Part shown: positions 48,047 through 58,015 of the stretch, piece by piece
Position numbering within the stretch: position 1 is the first letter of the stretch
Layout: the number at the start of each line of letters is the position of its first letter
Notes under the pieces: model-generated
The model's database searches: none
What the model was told of the DNA's origin: nothing
The model's input: only the letters and a program-made list of their open reading frames with translations
Made by a program: the position numbers and the translations under genes
Source: Gammaproteobacteria bacterium
GTDB taxonomy: Bacteria; Pseudomonadota; Gammaproteobacteria; Magnimaribacterales; AG-339-G14
Direction of reading: 5' to 3'
Assembly (NCBI GenBank): GCA_019652555.1
Contig: BPAJ01000001.1
Coordinates: 124,001 to 188,000 of the forward strand
Length of the DNA: 64,000 nucleotides

Positions 48047-49171
48047 ATGAAATATAAACTAGTAGATAATGGCAAGAGAAATCAAACCATAATAAAAGTA
48101 GTTGGTGTTGGTGGCTGTGGAGGCAATGCCATAGACCACATGGTAGCTAACGGAGTTGAAGGTGTGGAAACAATTTCCGCAAATACTGATTCGCAAGCAT
48201 TAACTAAAAATAAAGCAGCTGAAAAAATAATCTTAGGAGAATTAAATAATCACGGGCAAGGAGCTGGAGGAAAGCCAGATGTAGGCAGAGACACTGCTCT
48301 AGATGATTATGAAAGGTTAACGACTATGTTTGATGGTGCCGATATGGTCTTCATAGCAGCAGGAATGGGAGGAGGAACTGGAACTGGTGCAGCTCCTATA
48401 GTTGCTAGAGCTGCGAAAGAGGTTGGCGCTTTAGCAGTAGCAATTGTTACAAAACCAATGTCTTTAGAGTTTAAAGATGATTTGGCAGAAGCAGGAATTA
48501 AAGAGCTGAGGTCGGAAGTTGATTCTTTAATAACCATTCCAAATCAAAAACTAAGTGAAGTTTTTGGAGGCGACTGCACCATGTTAGAAGCTTTTGGCCA
48601 TGCAAATGATGTTTTGTTAGGAGCTGTGAGAGGTATCGCTGACATCATCACTCAGACTGGTTACATAAATGTGGACTTTAACGATGTTAGAACTGTCATG
48701 GCTGAGCAAGGAGTTGCCATGATGGGAACAGGAGTTGCTAGTGGTCCTAGCAGAGCAAAAGATGCAGCAGCTCAAGCAGTAGGGAGTCCGCTTTTGGAGG
48801 ATATAAATTTACAAAATGCAAAAGGAGTTCTAGTAAATATAACTGGAAAAGGCATTAAGGTTGGTGAGATAGAGGACGTTCTTCGACAAGTATCAGAATT
48901 TGCGAGTGATGGCGCTCAAATAATCCATGGTGCAGTAGAAGATAATGACATGGAAGGAGATATAAAAGTCACAATCATAGCGACTGGCTTATCAGATAGC
49001 TCTCAACAAAATGATAGAGCTTCAGGATTTAAGGTTGCTAATGATCCATACGGTAGATTTCAAGAAGTACCAACTTTAGGAAAAGTTGAAAATGAAATTG
49101 CTAAGAATGAATCAACCAAAAAAAGTGATTATTTAGACATACCGTCATTTGTGAGAAAACAGATAGATTGA
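48047..49171 (+). CDS. ftsZ: cell division protein FtsZ
   Basis: 374 residues. FtsZ is the tubulin homologue that forms the Z ring. [13 protein letters not shown] near the N terminus, the tubulin signature [12 protein letters not shown] (~105-116), and the synergy loop [11 protein letters not shown] are present. The C-terminal peptide [10 protein letters not shown] closely matches that of E. coli, which binds FtsA and ZipA. The linker is short (~320-358). In this window it is followed by ftsI rather than lpxC. Confidence 0.98.
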   Translation: MKYKLVDNGKRNQTIIKVVGVGGCGGNAIDHMVANGVEGVETISANTDSQALTKNKAAEKIILGELNNHGQGAGGKPDVGRDTALDDYERLTTMFDGADMVFIAAGMGGGTGTGAAPIVARAAKEVGALAVAIVTKPMSLEFKDDLAEAGIKELRSEVDSLITIPNQKLSEVFGGDCTMLEAFGHANDVLLGAVRGIADIITQTGYINVDFNDVRTVMAEQGVAMMGTGVASGPSRAKDAAAQAVGSPLLEDINLQNAKGVLVNITGKGIKVGEIEDVLRQVSEFASDGAQIIHGAVEDNDMEGDIKVTIIATGLSDSSQQNDRASGFKVANDPYGRFQEVPTLGKVENEIAKNESTKKSDYLDIPSFVRKQID

Positions 49172-49172
49172 T

Positions 49173-49907
49173 TTGAATGCAAGCGAGAATAATAAATACA
49201 GAGAACTTACTCTCTGGATTGTAATATTCTTTATCCTATTAGCTTTACCAACTAAGTTAGTCTTTTTTCAAAAAAACGATTTTAGTTTAGGAAAAGAATT
49301 TTCACAAAAAGCTTCAATCAGGCAATCTTCTATTGCTTCAAAAAGAGGAGTAATTTTTGATAGAAATAACAATGTTTTGGCTGAAGATATACCATCTTAT
49401 GAGATCGGCATCTCCCTAAAGGATTTTTCATTTGACCCAATTCATATCAATCTCATATCGACTAATTTAGATTTAGATATTGATAGGTTAAAAAAGCGGT
49501 TAGCTAGAAAAAAAACCAAATATTTGGTTCTCAATCAAAAAGTAGCAAAACAAAAAAAAGAACTCATTCAGTCTTTAGAAATTCCTGGAATAGTCATAAG
49601 CAAGAGAACATTTAAAAGAAACTATCCTCAAGGAGAGATATTTTCTCAATTGATAGGACTTACTAATTATAAAAACGAAGGTGTTAATGGAATTGAGTTT
49701 GCTCTTGATGAAACTTTAAAGGCAGAAGACGGTTATCAAGAAAAAATTCTTTCTAGAAAATCAGGCGTTATTCAAAATAAAATAATTAAAGAGCCAATTA
49801 ATGGCTCATCAGTAAACTTAACGGTTGACTCTAAAATGCAATTTGTCTTATTTGATAAGCTTAAAAAGCTGTTGAATTTCATAATGCAGAATCTGCGTCA
49901 GGCATAA
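49173..49907 (+). CDS. ftsI: peptidoglycan transpeptidase FtsI (PBP3), N-terminal part before a frameshift
   Basis: 244 residues as read: a membrane anchor (~14-32), then SIASKRGVIFDRNNNVLA, the class B PBP dimerisation domain, and FKRNYPQGEIFSQLIGLTN. The frame ends with a non-homologous tail. If one base is added to the A run at 49863-49867, or the ribosome slips -1 there, the text continues KAVEFHNAESASG directly into the second part. The start is TTG at 49173, one base after the ftsZ stop. Confidence 0.9.
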   Translation: MNASENNKYRELTLWIVIFFILLALPTKLVFFQKNDFSLGKEFSQKASIRQSSIASKRGVIFDRNNNVLAEDIPSYEIGISLKDFSFDPIHINLISTNLDLDIDRLKKRLARKKTKYLVLNQKVAKQKKELIQSLEIPGIVISKRTFKRNYPQGEIFSQLIGLTNYKNEGVNGIEFALDETLKAEDGYQEKILSRKSGVIQNKIIKEPINGSSVNLTVDSKMQFVLFDKLKKLLNFIMQNLRQA

Positions 49908-50806
49908 TGATTGACTTGGATTCAAATGAAATTCTAGCAATGACAAATTTTCCGTCATTTGACCCCAACAATAGAAAAAAACTTAATAACATGGAATTAT
50001 TGAAGAATAATTCAGCGATAGAGCTCTTTGAGCCAGGCTCTACTGTAAAACCCTTAGCTTTATCTGCCTTATTAAAAAACAATCCAGAGTTAATTGAGTC
50101 AGCAGTAAATACTTCCCCTGGGTGGATAGAATTTGAAGGTTATAAAACTGAAGATGCCAGAAACTACGGGACATTGTCTACAGAAGAAATAATTTCTAAA
50201 TCCAGTAATGTCGGCATGGTAAAGCTATGCGCTGATTTTGATCCCAGTCTAATTCTTAGAACTTATTACTCTCTTGGTTTGGGGAAGTATATGAATGAAA
50301 TTTTTATCTCAACCCGAGAAGGCTATCTCCCAGAATATAAAAATTTATCGCCTAGAGAAAAAGTTTCACTTTGTTATGGATATGGTCTTCAGACAACCCT
50401 GGTTCAATTAATCTCTGCTTACAGCACAATTTTTTCAGAAGGAGTTTATCGCCCACTTAAATTAATAAAAAACTCATCTCAATTTGAAGAAGAAAGAATC
50501 CTTAGCAAAGAAAATGCTAAACAAATAAAGAAAATATTGTACCAAGCAATAAAAAATGGCACCGGATTTCGGGCCAAAGTTAATGATCATGATGTTTTTG
50601 GCAAAACAGGAACGGCAAGAATCTTTAAGGATCAAAAGTATAATGAGGATTTGCATAATGCCTTATTCATAGGAATGACGAAAATAGAAGATAAAGAGTA
50701 CTTGGTCGGACTATTTGTAAAAAATCCAAAGATTAACGGTGATGGAGGAGGCGATGTTGCTGCTCCAATATTTTCGGAGATCATTGAAACCATTCAAAAA
50801 CTTTAA
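49907..50806 (+). CDS. ftsI: peptidoglycan transpeptidase FtsI (PBP3), C-terminal part after the frameshift
   Basis: 299 residues from an internal ATG: this is the transpeptidase domain. It carries SxxK (GSTVKPL, active Ser at ~45), SxN (KSSNVGM) and KTG (FGKTGTARI), all intact. The coding sense actually resumes near 49868, before this ATG. Together with the first part, the length (about 550 residues) is right for septal PBP3, which cross-links peptidoglycan at the division site. murE follows 2 bases later. Confidence 0.9.
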   Translation: MIDLDSNEILAMTNFPSFDPNNRKKLNNMELLKNNSAIELFEPGSTVKPLALSALLKNNPELIESAVNTSPGWIEFEGYKTEDARNYGTLSTEEIISKSSNVGMVKLCADFDPSLILRTYYSLGLGKYMNEIFISTREGYLPEYKNLSPREKVSLCYGYGLQTTLVQLISAYSTIFSEGVYRPLKLIKNSSQFEEERILSKENAKQIKKILYQAIKNGTGFRAKVNDHDVFGKTGTARIFKDQKYNEDLHNALFIGMTKIEDKEYLVGLFVKNPKINGDGGGDVAAPIFSEIIETIQKL

Positions 50807-50808
50807 TA

Positions 50809-52215
50809 ATGCTTTCCTTAACAGAAAATCTTTCAAAATTAGAAGGTATAAAAATCACTGGATTTACCGATAATTCAAATTTTGTAAAGCGAGACTATGC
50901 TTTCATATCTCTTTCAAAAAATCCAAAGGAAGCACTTAAATATTCCAAAGATGCTATTGATAAAGGCGCCAAAATTGTCATTAGTCAGGTAAACCTCCAT
51001 GAACATTTAAAAGATAAAAACTTATTTGATTCGAATTTAGTCAATCATAAAGATAAATATCTAGAGACTCTTTTTGCAAGATCAAAAAAAAGTATCAAGA
51101 TCGTTGGAATTACCGGTACAAATGGAAAATCTTCAACCGCATTTTTTCTTCACCAACTTTTATCTTTCAAGGATTCCAATGCGACTCTATTAACGAATAC
51201 ACCAGAAGTTTCAAATCTTAAAAATACACAATTCACTCCCTTAACTACACCAGATAATTTTTTACTTCATCATTTTTTAAAAAAATCTATCGATTTAAAG
51301 AGAAAATACTTCCTTATGGAAGTTTCCTCACACGGCATAGATCAGAGCAGAATTTCTGGTTTAGATTTTTTCGCTAAGTCCCTCACAAGCTTTTCAAAAG
51401 ACCATCTTGATTATCATAAAAATTTTAGTAGTTATAGAAATGCTAAAAAAAGCTTTTTCTCAACATTCGATGAAAACAACATCGTTTCCATTGATAATGA
51501 TTTAGGAAGGGAAATTCATTCTGAAAACAAATCAACTTTGACTGTTTCAGTGAATGACAAAACTGCAAATTTACACTTAGAAAATAACTTAATAAAAACT
51601 CCTTGGGGAGATTTAACAAATTATCTTCCTTTTAAAAGTAAATTTATGATTTCAAATTTTTTATGTGCTTTGGGTCTCTACGGAAAGATATTCAATGAAA
51701 TAGACTTTGAGGCAGAAATGCTTAAAAATTTGAAAAACCTTCCTGGCAGGTTACAAAAAATCTCTTTATTTCAGGACAAAATTTGCTATGTAGACTATGC
51801 ACACACCCCAGATGCATTGAAATCTGTTTTGGATTATTTGAGAAGTAGCTATAAAGGAAAAATCATAACTTTATTTGGATGTGGCGGGGAAAGAGATTCA
51901 TCCAAAAGAGGGGATATGGGAAAAATCGCCCAAGAGAAATCGGATTTTCAAATTATTACAAACGACAATCCAAGAAATGAAGATCCAAAAAAAATAGTGG
52001 CTCAAATTGTCAAAGATATGCATTTAAAAAACTTTGACATCATTTTTGACAGAAAAGAAGCTATCTCTGAGGGCTTAAAAAAACTTAAGAAATTGGAACA
52101 AGAATCAGTTTTGCTTATTGCTGGAAAGGGCCATGAGAACTTTCAAATTTTAAAAGGCAAGGAAATAGAATTTAACGATTTAACAATTTTAAATGAATTG
52201 AAGGATGTTATTTAA
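50809..52215 (+). CDS. murE: UDP-MurNAc-tripeptide synthetase
   Basis: 468 residues. MurE adds the third residue of the stem peptide. P-loop GITGTNGKSSTAFF (~102), the carbamylated-Lys region (KSLTSFSKDHLDYH is the adjacent motif), and DNPRNEDP, the meso-diaminopimelate specificity motif (DNPR), are present, so the cell wall is of the meso-DAP type. It overlaps murF by 11 bases. Confidence 0.96.
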   Translation: MLSLTENLSKLEGIKITGFTDNSNFVKRDYAFISLSKNPKEALKYSKDAIDKGAKIVISQVNLHEHLKDKNLFDSNLVNHKDKYLETLFARSKKSIKIVGITGTNGKSSTAFFLHQLLSFKDSNATLLTNTPEVSNLKNTQFTPLTTPDNFLLHHFLKKSIDLKRKYFLMEVSSHGIDQSRISGLDFFAKSLTSFSKDHLDYHKNFSSYRNAKKSFFSTFDENNIVSIDNDLGREIHSENKSTLTVSVNDKTANLHLENNLIKTPWGDLTNYLPFKSKFMISNFLCALGLYGKIFNEIDFEAEMLKNLKNLPGRLQKISLFQDKICYVDYAHTPDALKSVLDYLRSSYKGKIITLFGCGGERDSSKRGDMGKIAQEKSDFQIITNDNPRNEDPKKIVAQIVKDMHLKNFDIIFDRKEAISEGLKKLKKLEQESVLLIAGKGHENFQILKGKEIEFNDLTILNELKDVI

Positions 52216-53470
52216 AAAAAATATAGAAAATCTTGCAGCCTTTGGAGGAGGAAGAATTTATTGTCAAAATATTGATTTCAAAAAAATAGTTTTTAATTCA
52301 AAAGAAATCAAAGGAGGGGATGTATTTATACCCCTTAAAGGACAAAATCATGATGCTCATAAATTTATCGCTGAAGCATATGATCTTGGGGCAGCATGTG
52401 TTGTTTCTGAAAAAAAGATTGATAATAAAAATCATATTCTTGTTAAGGATACGAACACTTTTTTAGAAAATATCGCAAGAAAACAAAGAGAACTGTTTGA
52501 GGGGCTGGTGGTAGGAATTACAGGGAGTAATGGCAAAACCACAACAAAAGAAACTCTAAGTAAATACTTCAAGGAGAAATTTAAGCAAAATGATGTCTAT
52601 AAAAGTCATGGAAATTTTAATAATTTTTATGGCCTTTGTTTTTCTCTTTTGGAATTAAGCCCGCATCATAAAGTGGGTTTTTTTGAAATTGGAACAAATA
52701 ATCCTGGAGAAATTTCAAAATTGGCAAATATTTTAAAAATGAATTTAAGCATTATTACGAATATTGGAAATGCTCATTTAGAAGGCCTAAAAAATATAGA
52801 TGGCGTGGCAAATGAAAAAAGTGATATTTTTGTTTTTACCAAGGATGAAGGATATTGTTTAGGGGACATTCCAAAAAAATATTTAAATCTAGTTAGAGAT
52901 AAATCGTCTGGAAAAAAAAGAATTTTCTTAAGCGACAATGATCCAAAAAAATTAATGAAAACTGCCATTATAAAAATTAATGATCTGCTAGAGGTTGAGT
53001 ATCTTCCTGAAGAAATAGATAGCTTCTTAGATAAAAAAATTGATGTTCCTGGCAGGTTTGAAATAAGAAAATCAAAGTCAAAAGCTCTGATCATTGATGA
53101 TTCGTACAATGCAAATCCAGATTCCTTTTTATATGCTTTTAAAAAAATAAAAAATCTAGATCTTTCAAAAATTTCTTTTATTGAAAAAGGTTCAAAATAT
53201 CAAAAAAAAATATGCGTTATGGGGCAAATGGGAGAACTTGGAGAAAAATCCGAAGACTTACATAAATATATCCTCAAAGAGGCATCTTTAATATTTGATA
53301 TTGTTTTAGCAATAGATTTCAAGGTGAATTTGAAAGAATCAAATATATCTTTCTTAAAAAGAGAAGAAATTGATTCTTATTTGAAGGAATATCTTGAAGA
53401 AGATGCTTTAATTTTCTTCAAAGGTTCACGTTCGGTTAAAATGGAAAACATCATCAAGAATCTTACTTAA
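52205..53470 (+). CDS. murF: UDP-MurNAc-tripeptide--D-alanyl-D-alanine ligase
   Basis: 421 residues. MurF adds D-Ala-D-Ala to the UDP-MurNAc-tripeptide. Domain 1 has RxxxGGDVFIPLKG, the P-loop is GITGSNGKTTTKE (~104), GFFEIGTNNPGEI follows, and DDSYNANPDS is the C-terminal signature. It lies between murE and mraY in the standard order. Confidence 0.96.
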   Translation: MLFKKNIENLAAFGGGRIYCQNIDFKKIVFNSKEIKGGDVFIPLKGQNHDAHKFIAEAYDLGAACVVSEKKIDNKNHILVKDTNTFLENIARKQRELFEGLVVGITGSNGKTTTKETLSKYFKEKFKQNDVYKSHGNFNNFYGLCFSLLELSPHHKVGFFEIGTNNPGEISKLANILKMNLSIITNIGNAHLEGLKNIDGVANEKSDIFVFTKDEGYCLGDIPKKYLNLVRDKSSGKKRIFLSDNDPKKLMKTAIIKINDLLEVEYLPEEIDSFLDKKIDVPGRFEIRKSKSKALIIDDSYNANPDSFLYAFKKIKNLDLSKISFIEKGSKYQKKICVMGQMGELGEKSEDLHKYILKEASLIFDIVLAIDFKVNLKESNISFLKREEIDSYLKEYLEEDALIFFKGSRSVKMENIIKNLT

Positions 53471-53471
53471 A

Positions 53472-54554
53472 ATGTTTTTACCAATACTTGAATATTTAGC
53501 GGAAAGCTTTGGGCCTTTAAGGATCTTCAACTATTTCACTTTTAGAGCAATCCTTGCAACTTTAACCTCACTGGTTTTTATTCTTTTTTTTGGCAAGACT
53601 TTTATAAGATTCATAGCAAAACAAAAGTATGGTCAGATCATTAGAGACGAAGGCCCTCAAAGTCATTTAGAAAAAAAAGGAACTCCCACGATGGGAGGGT
53701 TATTAATTTTATTTTCTATTGTATTTTCATGCCTTTGTTGGGGAGATTTAAGTAATAAATATCTTTTAGTTTCAATGGCAGTAACCTTTTTATTTGGCGT
53801 TATTGGGTTAATTGATGACTATTTAAAACTGCGTTATTCAAATAGCAAAGGTCTAAGTGGCAGAAGTAGGCTTCTATGGGAAATTTTAGTAGCTTTATCT
53901 GCAAGTTCATTGATTTACTATTTTGCTACTAGCGCAGAAGAAACTACTTTGTTTCTTCCTTTTTTCAAAGACTTTGCTCTGCAACTTGGGATTTGGTTCA
54001 TTTTATTCAGCGCCTTGGTTCTTGTTGCAACTGCAAATGCTGTTAATTTAACTGATGGGCTAGATGGACTAGCAATAATGCCTTCTGTAATGGTGGCTGC
54101 AGGAATGGGAATAATTGCATACATTTCGGGTAATGCAATTCTCTCGGATTATCTTAATGTTCCCTATCTTTTTTATTCAACAGAAATAGTAATTTTTTGT
54201 GGGGCGCTAGTTGGAGCTGGGATAGGGTTTCTTTGGTTTAATACTTATCCAGCACAAATATTCATGGGCGATGTTGGATCTCTGTCTTTAGGTGCGGCAT
54301 TAGGAATTATCGCAGTAAGTATTAGACAAGAATTTATATTGATGTTGATGGGGGGAGTTTTTGTAATAGAAACTCTGTCTGTAATTCTTCAGGTTGCTTC
54401 TTTCAAACTAACTGGGAAAAGAATATTTAAAATGGCTCCCTTACATCATCATTATGAACTTTCAGGGCTAGCTGAACCAAAAATAATTGTCAGATTTTGG
54501 ATCGTTACCTTAATTCTTGTTCTTTTTGCTTTGGCTACCTTTAGACTAAGATAA
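53472..54554 (+). CDS. mraY: phospho-MurNAc-pentapeptide translocase
   Basis: 360 residues. MraY makes lipid I in the inner membrane. About ten membrane helices; GTPTMGG near residue 70, IDDYLKL, NAVNLTDGLDGLA and FMGDVGSL are the Asp-containing catalytic motifs, and PLHHHYEL is the cytoplasmic His motif. Full length. Confidence 0.97.
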   Translation: MFLPILEYLAESFGPLRIFNYFTFRAILATLTSLVFILFFGKTFIRFIAKQKYGQIIRDEGPQSHLEKKGTPTMGGLLILFSIVFSCLCWGDLSNKYLLVSMAVTFLFGVIGLIDDYLKLRYSNSKGLSGRSRLLWEILVALSASSLIYYFATSAEETTLFLPFFKDFALQLGIWFILFSALVLVATANAVNLTDGLDGLAIMPSVMVAAGMGIIAYISGNAILSDYLNVPYLFYSTEIVIFCGALVGAGIGFLWFNTYPAQIFMGDVGSLSLGAALGIIAVSIRQEFILMLMGGVFVIETLSVILQVASFKLTGKRIFKMAPLHHHYELSGLAEPKIIVRFWIVTLILVLFALATFRLR

Positions 54555-54556
54555 AA

Positions 54557-55759
54557 ATGAATTCATCCAAACCTGTTCTAATCCTTGGCAAAGGAATTAC
54601 AGGAGAGTCATTTAGAGAATATTTTTCTAAAAAAAAACAACCATTCATTACTTACGATACGAGGGTAAAAAAGGATGATTTCAATTTAAAAAAAAATTTA
54701 AATTTTAATTTTATTACCGAAGAAGAAATCGATTTTAACAACTTAAAATTTATAGCCTGCAGTCCAGGATTTGACTTAAATCACAACATAATCAAAACAG
54801 CAAAAGAAAAAAACATAGAAATTAAAAGTGATATAAATATTTTTTTAGAAGAAAACACATCAAAAAAAATATTAATTTCTGGCACCAATGGAAAATCAAC
54901 AGTTTGTTCATGGTTAGAAAAATTATTTAATTACCAACATTTAGATACTCTTGCCATTGGAAACATCGGAAGACCAGTTTTGGAATTCGTGGAGGAAAAA
55001 AAAGACTTTTTTGTTTTAGAGGTTTCAAGCTTTCATTTGGATATAGCACCATTACCCAAATTCAAATTATCAGTTTTGTTAAATATTACACCTGATCATA
55101 TTGATCGACATGGAAGCTTTAATGAATATGCAAAAATAAAAAAGAAGATAAGTGACAGTAGTGAAATTTCAATTGTTAACGAAAATCTCAAAGAATTTAT
55201 TCCTCAAGCTGATTATTTTTTTAGCAATAAAGGGTCTGTAAAAGATCAAAACTTCAATGCAATCAAAGAAATTTGTTCCTGCTTAAATCTTAATTTTTTA
55301 GAAAAAGATATTTTGAATTGTTTTGCTCAGCTTCCTCACAGAATGGAACTTTTTCATCAGTTAGATGGAAACATAACCTTCATAGATGATTCAAAAGCAA
55401 CTAATGTAGCTTCATCATTAGAAGGCCTGAAAAGTGTCGATGAATCCAAGTCATTGATAGTGATTTGTGGAGGAAGATCAAAAGATCAGGATTTTAAAAG
55501 TTTCACTGATTATCTAAATAAACGTGCAAAGAAAATTTATTATTTTGGCGAGAGTACAAAAATTTTAAAAAAGCTTCTTGATTCGTCAAAATCTCAAGAA
55601 GTTTCAAACCTTGAAGAGGCAGTTCATTCGGCATTAAAAATTATTGAAAGTGATACCGTTATGATTCTTTCGCCAGCATGTTCTAGCTTAGATATGTTTG
55701 AAAGCTTTGAGGAAAGAGGAAAAAAATTTAAGGATTTAGTTTTGAATGCCAAAATTTAA
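54557..55759 (+). CDS. murD: UDP-MurNAc-L-alanine--D-glutamate ligase
   Basis: 400 residues, somewhat short for the family (E. coli 438). MurD adds D-Glu. GKGITG at the N terminus, P-loop ISGTNGKST (~111), EVSSFHLD, ITPDHIDRH, LPHRME and DDSKATN are present, with the shortening spread through the N-terminal domain and loops. It overlaps ftsW by 14 bases. Confidence 0.95.
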   Translation: MNSSKPVLILGKGITGESFREYFSKKKQPFITYDTRVKKDDFNLKKNLNFNFITEEEIDFNNLKFIACSPGFDLNHNIIKTAKEKNIEIKSDINIFLEENTSKKILISGTNGKSTVCSWLEKLFNYQHLDTLAIGNIGRPVLEFVEEKKDFFVLEVSSFHLDIAPLPKFKLSVLLNITPDHIDRHGSFNEYAKIKKKISDSSEISIVNENLKEFIPQADYFFSNKGSVKDQNFNAIKEICSCLNLNFLEKDILNCFAQLPHRMELFHQLDGNITFIDDSKATNVASSLEGLKSVDESKSLIVICGGRSKDQDFKSFTDYLNKRAKKIYYFGESTKILKKLLDSSKSQEVSNLEEAVHSALKIIESDTVMILSPACSSLDMFESFEERGKKFKDLVLNAKI

Positions 55760-56912
55760 AAACCAATCAACATTGCAAAGGATTTTTCTTGGTAAGCAAG
55801 ATCGCTCGCTTGGCTTCGCTGATATTGATATACCTATGTTGTTCATTTCAACGTTCTTATTATTTTTTGGTATTGTCATGGTTACTTCCGTATCTCTCCC
55901 TCTCACTTCAGGGTCGCTCAACATGACTTTGAGTCATATTCAAAAAATTTTCATTGCGTTTGTTATTGCATTATTTGCTTTCAGAATGCCAATGAGCTTT
56001 TGGCAAAAAAATTCAATTTATTTCTTATTGTTCTCTTTACTTTTATTGATATTGGTTTTTGTCCCCTTCATAGGAAAAGAAGTTAACGGCGCATTTAGAT
56101 GGATTCGAGTTTTGGGCTTTTCTTTTCAACCTTCTGAATTGATGAAGTTTTCGCTTATCATTTATATATCCTCATATTGCATTAGAAAATACGATGAATT
56201 TAGAGAAGAATGGTTAGGCTTCTTTAAACCTGTTTTTTTGATTTCGCTTTCCATATTGCTTATTTTGCTTGAGCCAGATTTAGGTTCATCGGCAGTAATA
56301 TTTATTGTATCTTTTTCTATACTTTTTATTGCTGGAGCCCCTCTAAAGCATCTTATATCAATTTTTATAGTTGGATTATTTACATTTATTGGCTTGATAT
56401 TTACAGCGAGCTACAGAATCAAAAGAATTATGGGATATTTAGATCCTTGGAATAACGAATTTGCAGAGCAGTTAAGAGCTTCTTTAAGCGCAATAAGTAA
56501 TGGGCAATGGTTTGGAGTAGGCATTGGAAATAGCCAAATGAAAGAGGGATTTTTGTCGGATGCTCAAACCGACTTTATTTTTGCGATTATCACAGAAGAA
56601 TTAGGCATTGTTTTTAGTTTAGTTTTAATTTTAGCTTTCTCATACTTAGTCTTCAGATGTTTTATGATAGGAAGATATGCTCGTCAAAATGATTATACTT
56701 TTGGTTGTTTAGTATCTTATGGAGCGGGAGTTTTAATAGCTCTGCATGTTTTTATAAATATCGGCGTTTCAACGGGATTGCTACCTACAAAAGGTATTAC
56801 GTTACCATTAATAAGCTTTGGAGGTTCCAACTTGATGCTCATGTTTGTTTTGATTGCCTTAGTTCAGAAAATAAAGATTGAAGCAAACTTTTCAAATAAA
56901 GTTTCTGTCTAA
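55746..56912 (+). CDS. ftsW: septal peptidoglycan glycosyltransferase FtsW
   Basis: 388 residues. FtsW is a SEDS polymerase that works with FtsI. About ten membrane helices; GKEVNGAFRWI, QPSELMKFSLI, LEPDLGSSAVI and the extracytoplasmic loop with AQTDFIFAIITEELG (catalytic Asp region) and PLISFGGSNLM are all present. Separated from its partner ftsI by murE, murF, mraY and murD, as usual. Confidence 0.96.
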   Translation: MPKFKNQSTLQRIFLGKQDRSLGFADIDIPMLFISTFLLFFGIVMVTSVSLPLTSGSLNMTLSHIQKIFIAFVIALFAFRMPMSFWQKNSIYFLLFSLLLLILVFVPFIGKEVNGAFRWIRVLGFSFQPSELMKFSLIIYISSYCIRKYDEFREEWLGFFKPVFLISLSILLILLEPDLGSSAVIFIVSFSILFIAGAPLKHLISIFIVGLFTFIGLIFTASYRIKRIMGYLDPWNNEFAEQLRASLSAISNGQWFGVGIGNSQMKEGFLSDAQTDFIFAIITEELGIVFSLVLILAFSYLVFRCFMIGRYARQNDYTFGCLVSYGAGVLIALHVFINIGVSTGLLPTKGITLPLISFGGSNLMLMFVLIALVQKIKIEANFSNKVSV

Positions 56913-56917
56913 AAAAT

Positions 56918-58015
56918 ATGTCAGATAAAAATAAAAAAATTATTATCTGTGCAGGGGGGACAGGGGGACATGTATTTCCTGCAAAAAAATTAAGCGAAAT
57001 GCTTCTTAAAGAGACTGTTGAAATAAGTTGGATTGGCTCGTCTAGAGGACCGGAAGAACAAATATGCAAAGATTTAGGTATTAAATTTTATCGGTATCCA
57101 TTAACTGGCTTCAGAGGCAAATCTTTATTTTTTAAAATCTTAAGTCTTATTTTTTTGATTTTCTCATTCTTGAGATTTTTTCTAGAATTTCAGATTGGGA
57201 ATATTTTTTCTAAAAGAAATATCCTAGTTTGTTTTGGAGGGTATGTCTCTTTAGTAGGTTTGGCACACTTTTCTGGACCAATATATATTCAAGAACAAAA
57301 TTCTATACCTGGTTCTACAAATAGACTTTTAGCTCGGTATAAAAAAATAGATAAGATTTTTTGCGGTTTTCCAAAAACCCAAGATTTTTTTGAAGAAAAG
57401 AAAGCAATATTCTCTGGCAATTTAATAAATCTTAATGCACAAAAAGTTGTGAAAAAGAAACCCTGCTCTGGTGAGTTAGATATCAAGATCATGGGAGGAA
57501 GTCTTGGCGCTAGATTGATTAACAAAACTGCACCCAAAGTTTTCAGCCAGCTATCACAAGATTTTCCTGATTTTAAATTTATCTTGTCGCACCAATGTGG
57601 CAAAGGAAACCTAGAAGAAACAAAATCGTACTACGATTCTTGTAAAAAAAATTTTGATTTAAAGCTCTTTGAATTTGTAGAAAGTATGGAAAGCTTTTAT
57701 TCAAATGCGGATCTAATAATTTCAAGAGCAGGAGCTCTGTCCGTATCTGAAATTTGTGAAACTCAAAATATTGCAATTTTCATTCCTTTGAAAAATTCAA
57801 TTGATAATCATCAACATGAAAATGCTAAATTCCTGGCAGAGAAAAACTCTGCATTTATTTGTGAAGAGGATCTTTTGGAAGAAAATTTAAAAAAAATATT
57901 ATTTGAAATAGTTAAAAATCCTGAGATTCTTGAAAAGATGAAAAAAAACATATCCAGGATTTCTTTAACTGACAAAAAAAATATTATTGTCAAAAAAATT
58001 CTTTCAAATGAATGA
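56918..58015 (+). CDS. murG: UDP-GlcNAc--undecaprenyl-PP-MurNAc-pentapeptide GlcNAc transferase
   Basis: 365 residues. MurG makes lipid II at the cytoplasmic face. GT-B fold: CAGGTGGHVFPA (~11-22) at the N terminus, IQEQNSIPG, GGSLGA and RAGALSVSE (UDP-GlcNAc site) in the C-terminal half. It overlaps murC by 8 bases. Confidence 0.96.
   Translation: MSDKNKKIIICAGGTGGHVFPAKKLSEMLLKETVEISWIGSSRGPEEQICKDLGIKFYRYPLTGFRGKSLFFKILSLIFLIFSFLRFFLEFQIGNIFSKRNILVCFGGYVSLVGLAHFSGPIYIQEQNSIPGSTNRLLARYKKIDKIFCGFPKTQDFFEEKKAIFSGNLINLNAQKVVKKKPCSGELDIKIMGGSLGARLINKTAPKVFSQLSQDFPDFKFILSHQCGKGNLEETKSYYDSCKKNFDLKLFEFVESMESFYSNADLIISRAGALSVSEICETQNIAIFIPLKNSIDNHQHENAKFLAEKNSAFICEEDLLEENLKKILFEIVKNPEILEKMKKNISRISLTDKKNIIVKKILSNE

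Noticed and set aside
49863-49907. Programmed -1 frameshifting as the main explanation for split ftsI
   Set aside because: No stimulatory hairpin is obvious and the nearby murC damage points to sequence error; kept only as an alternative.
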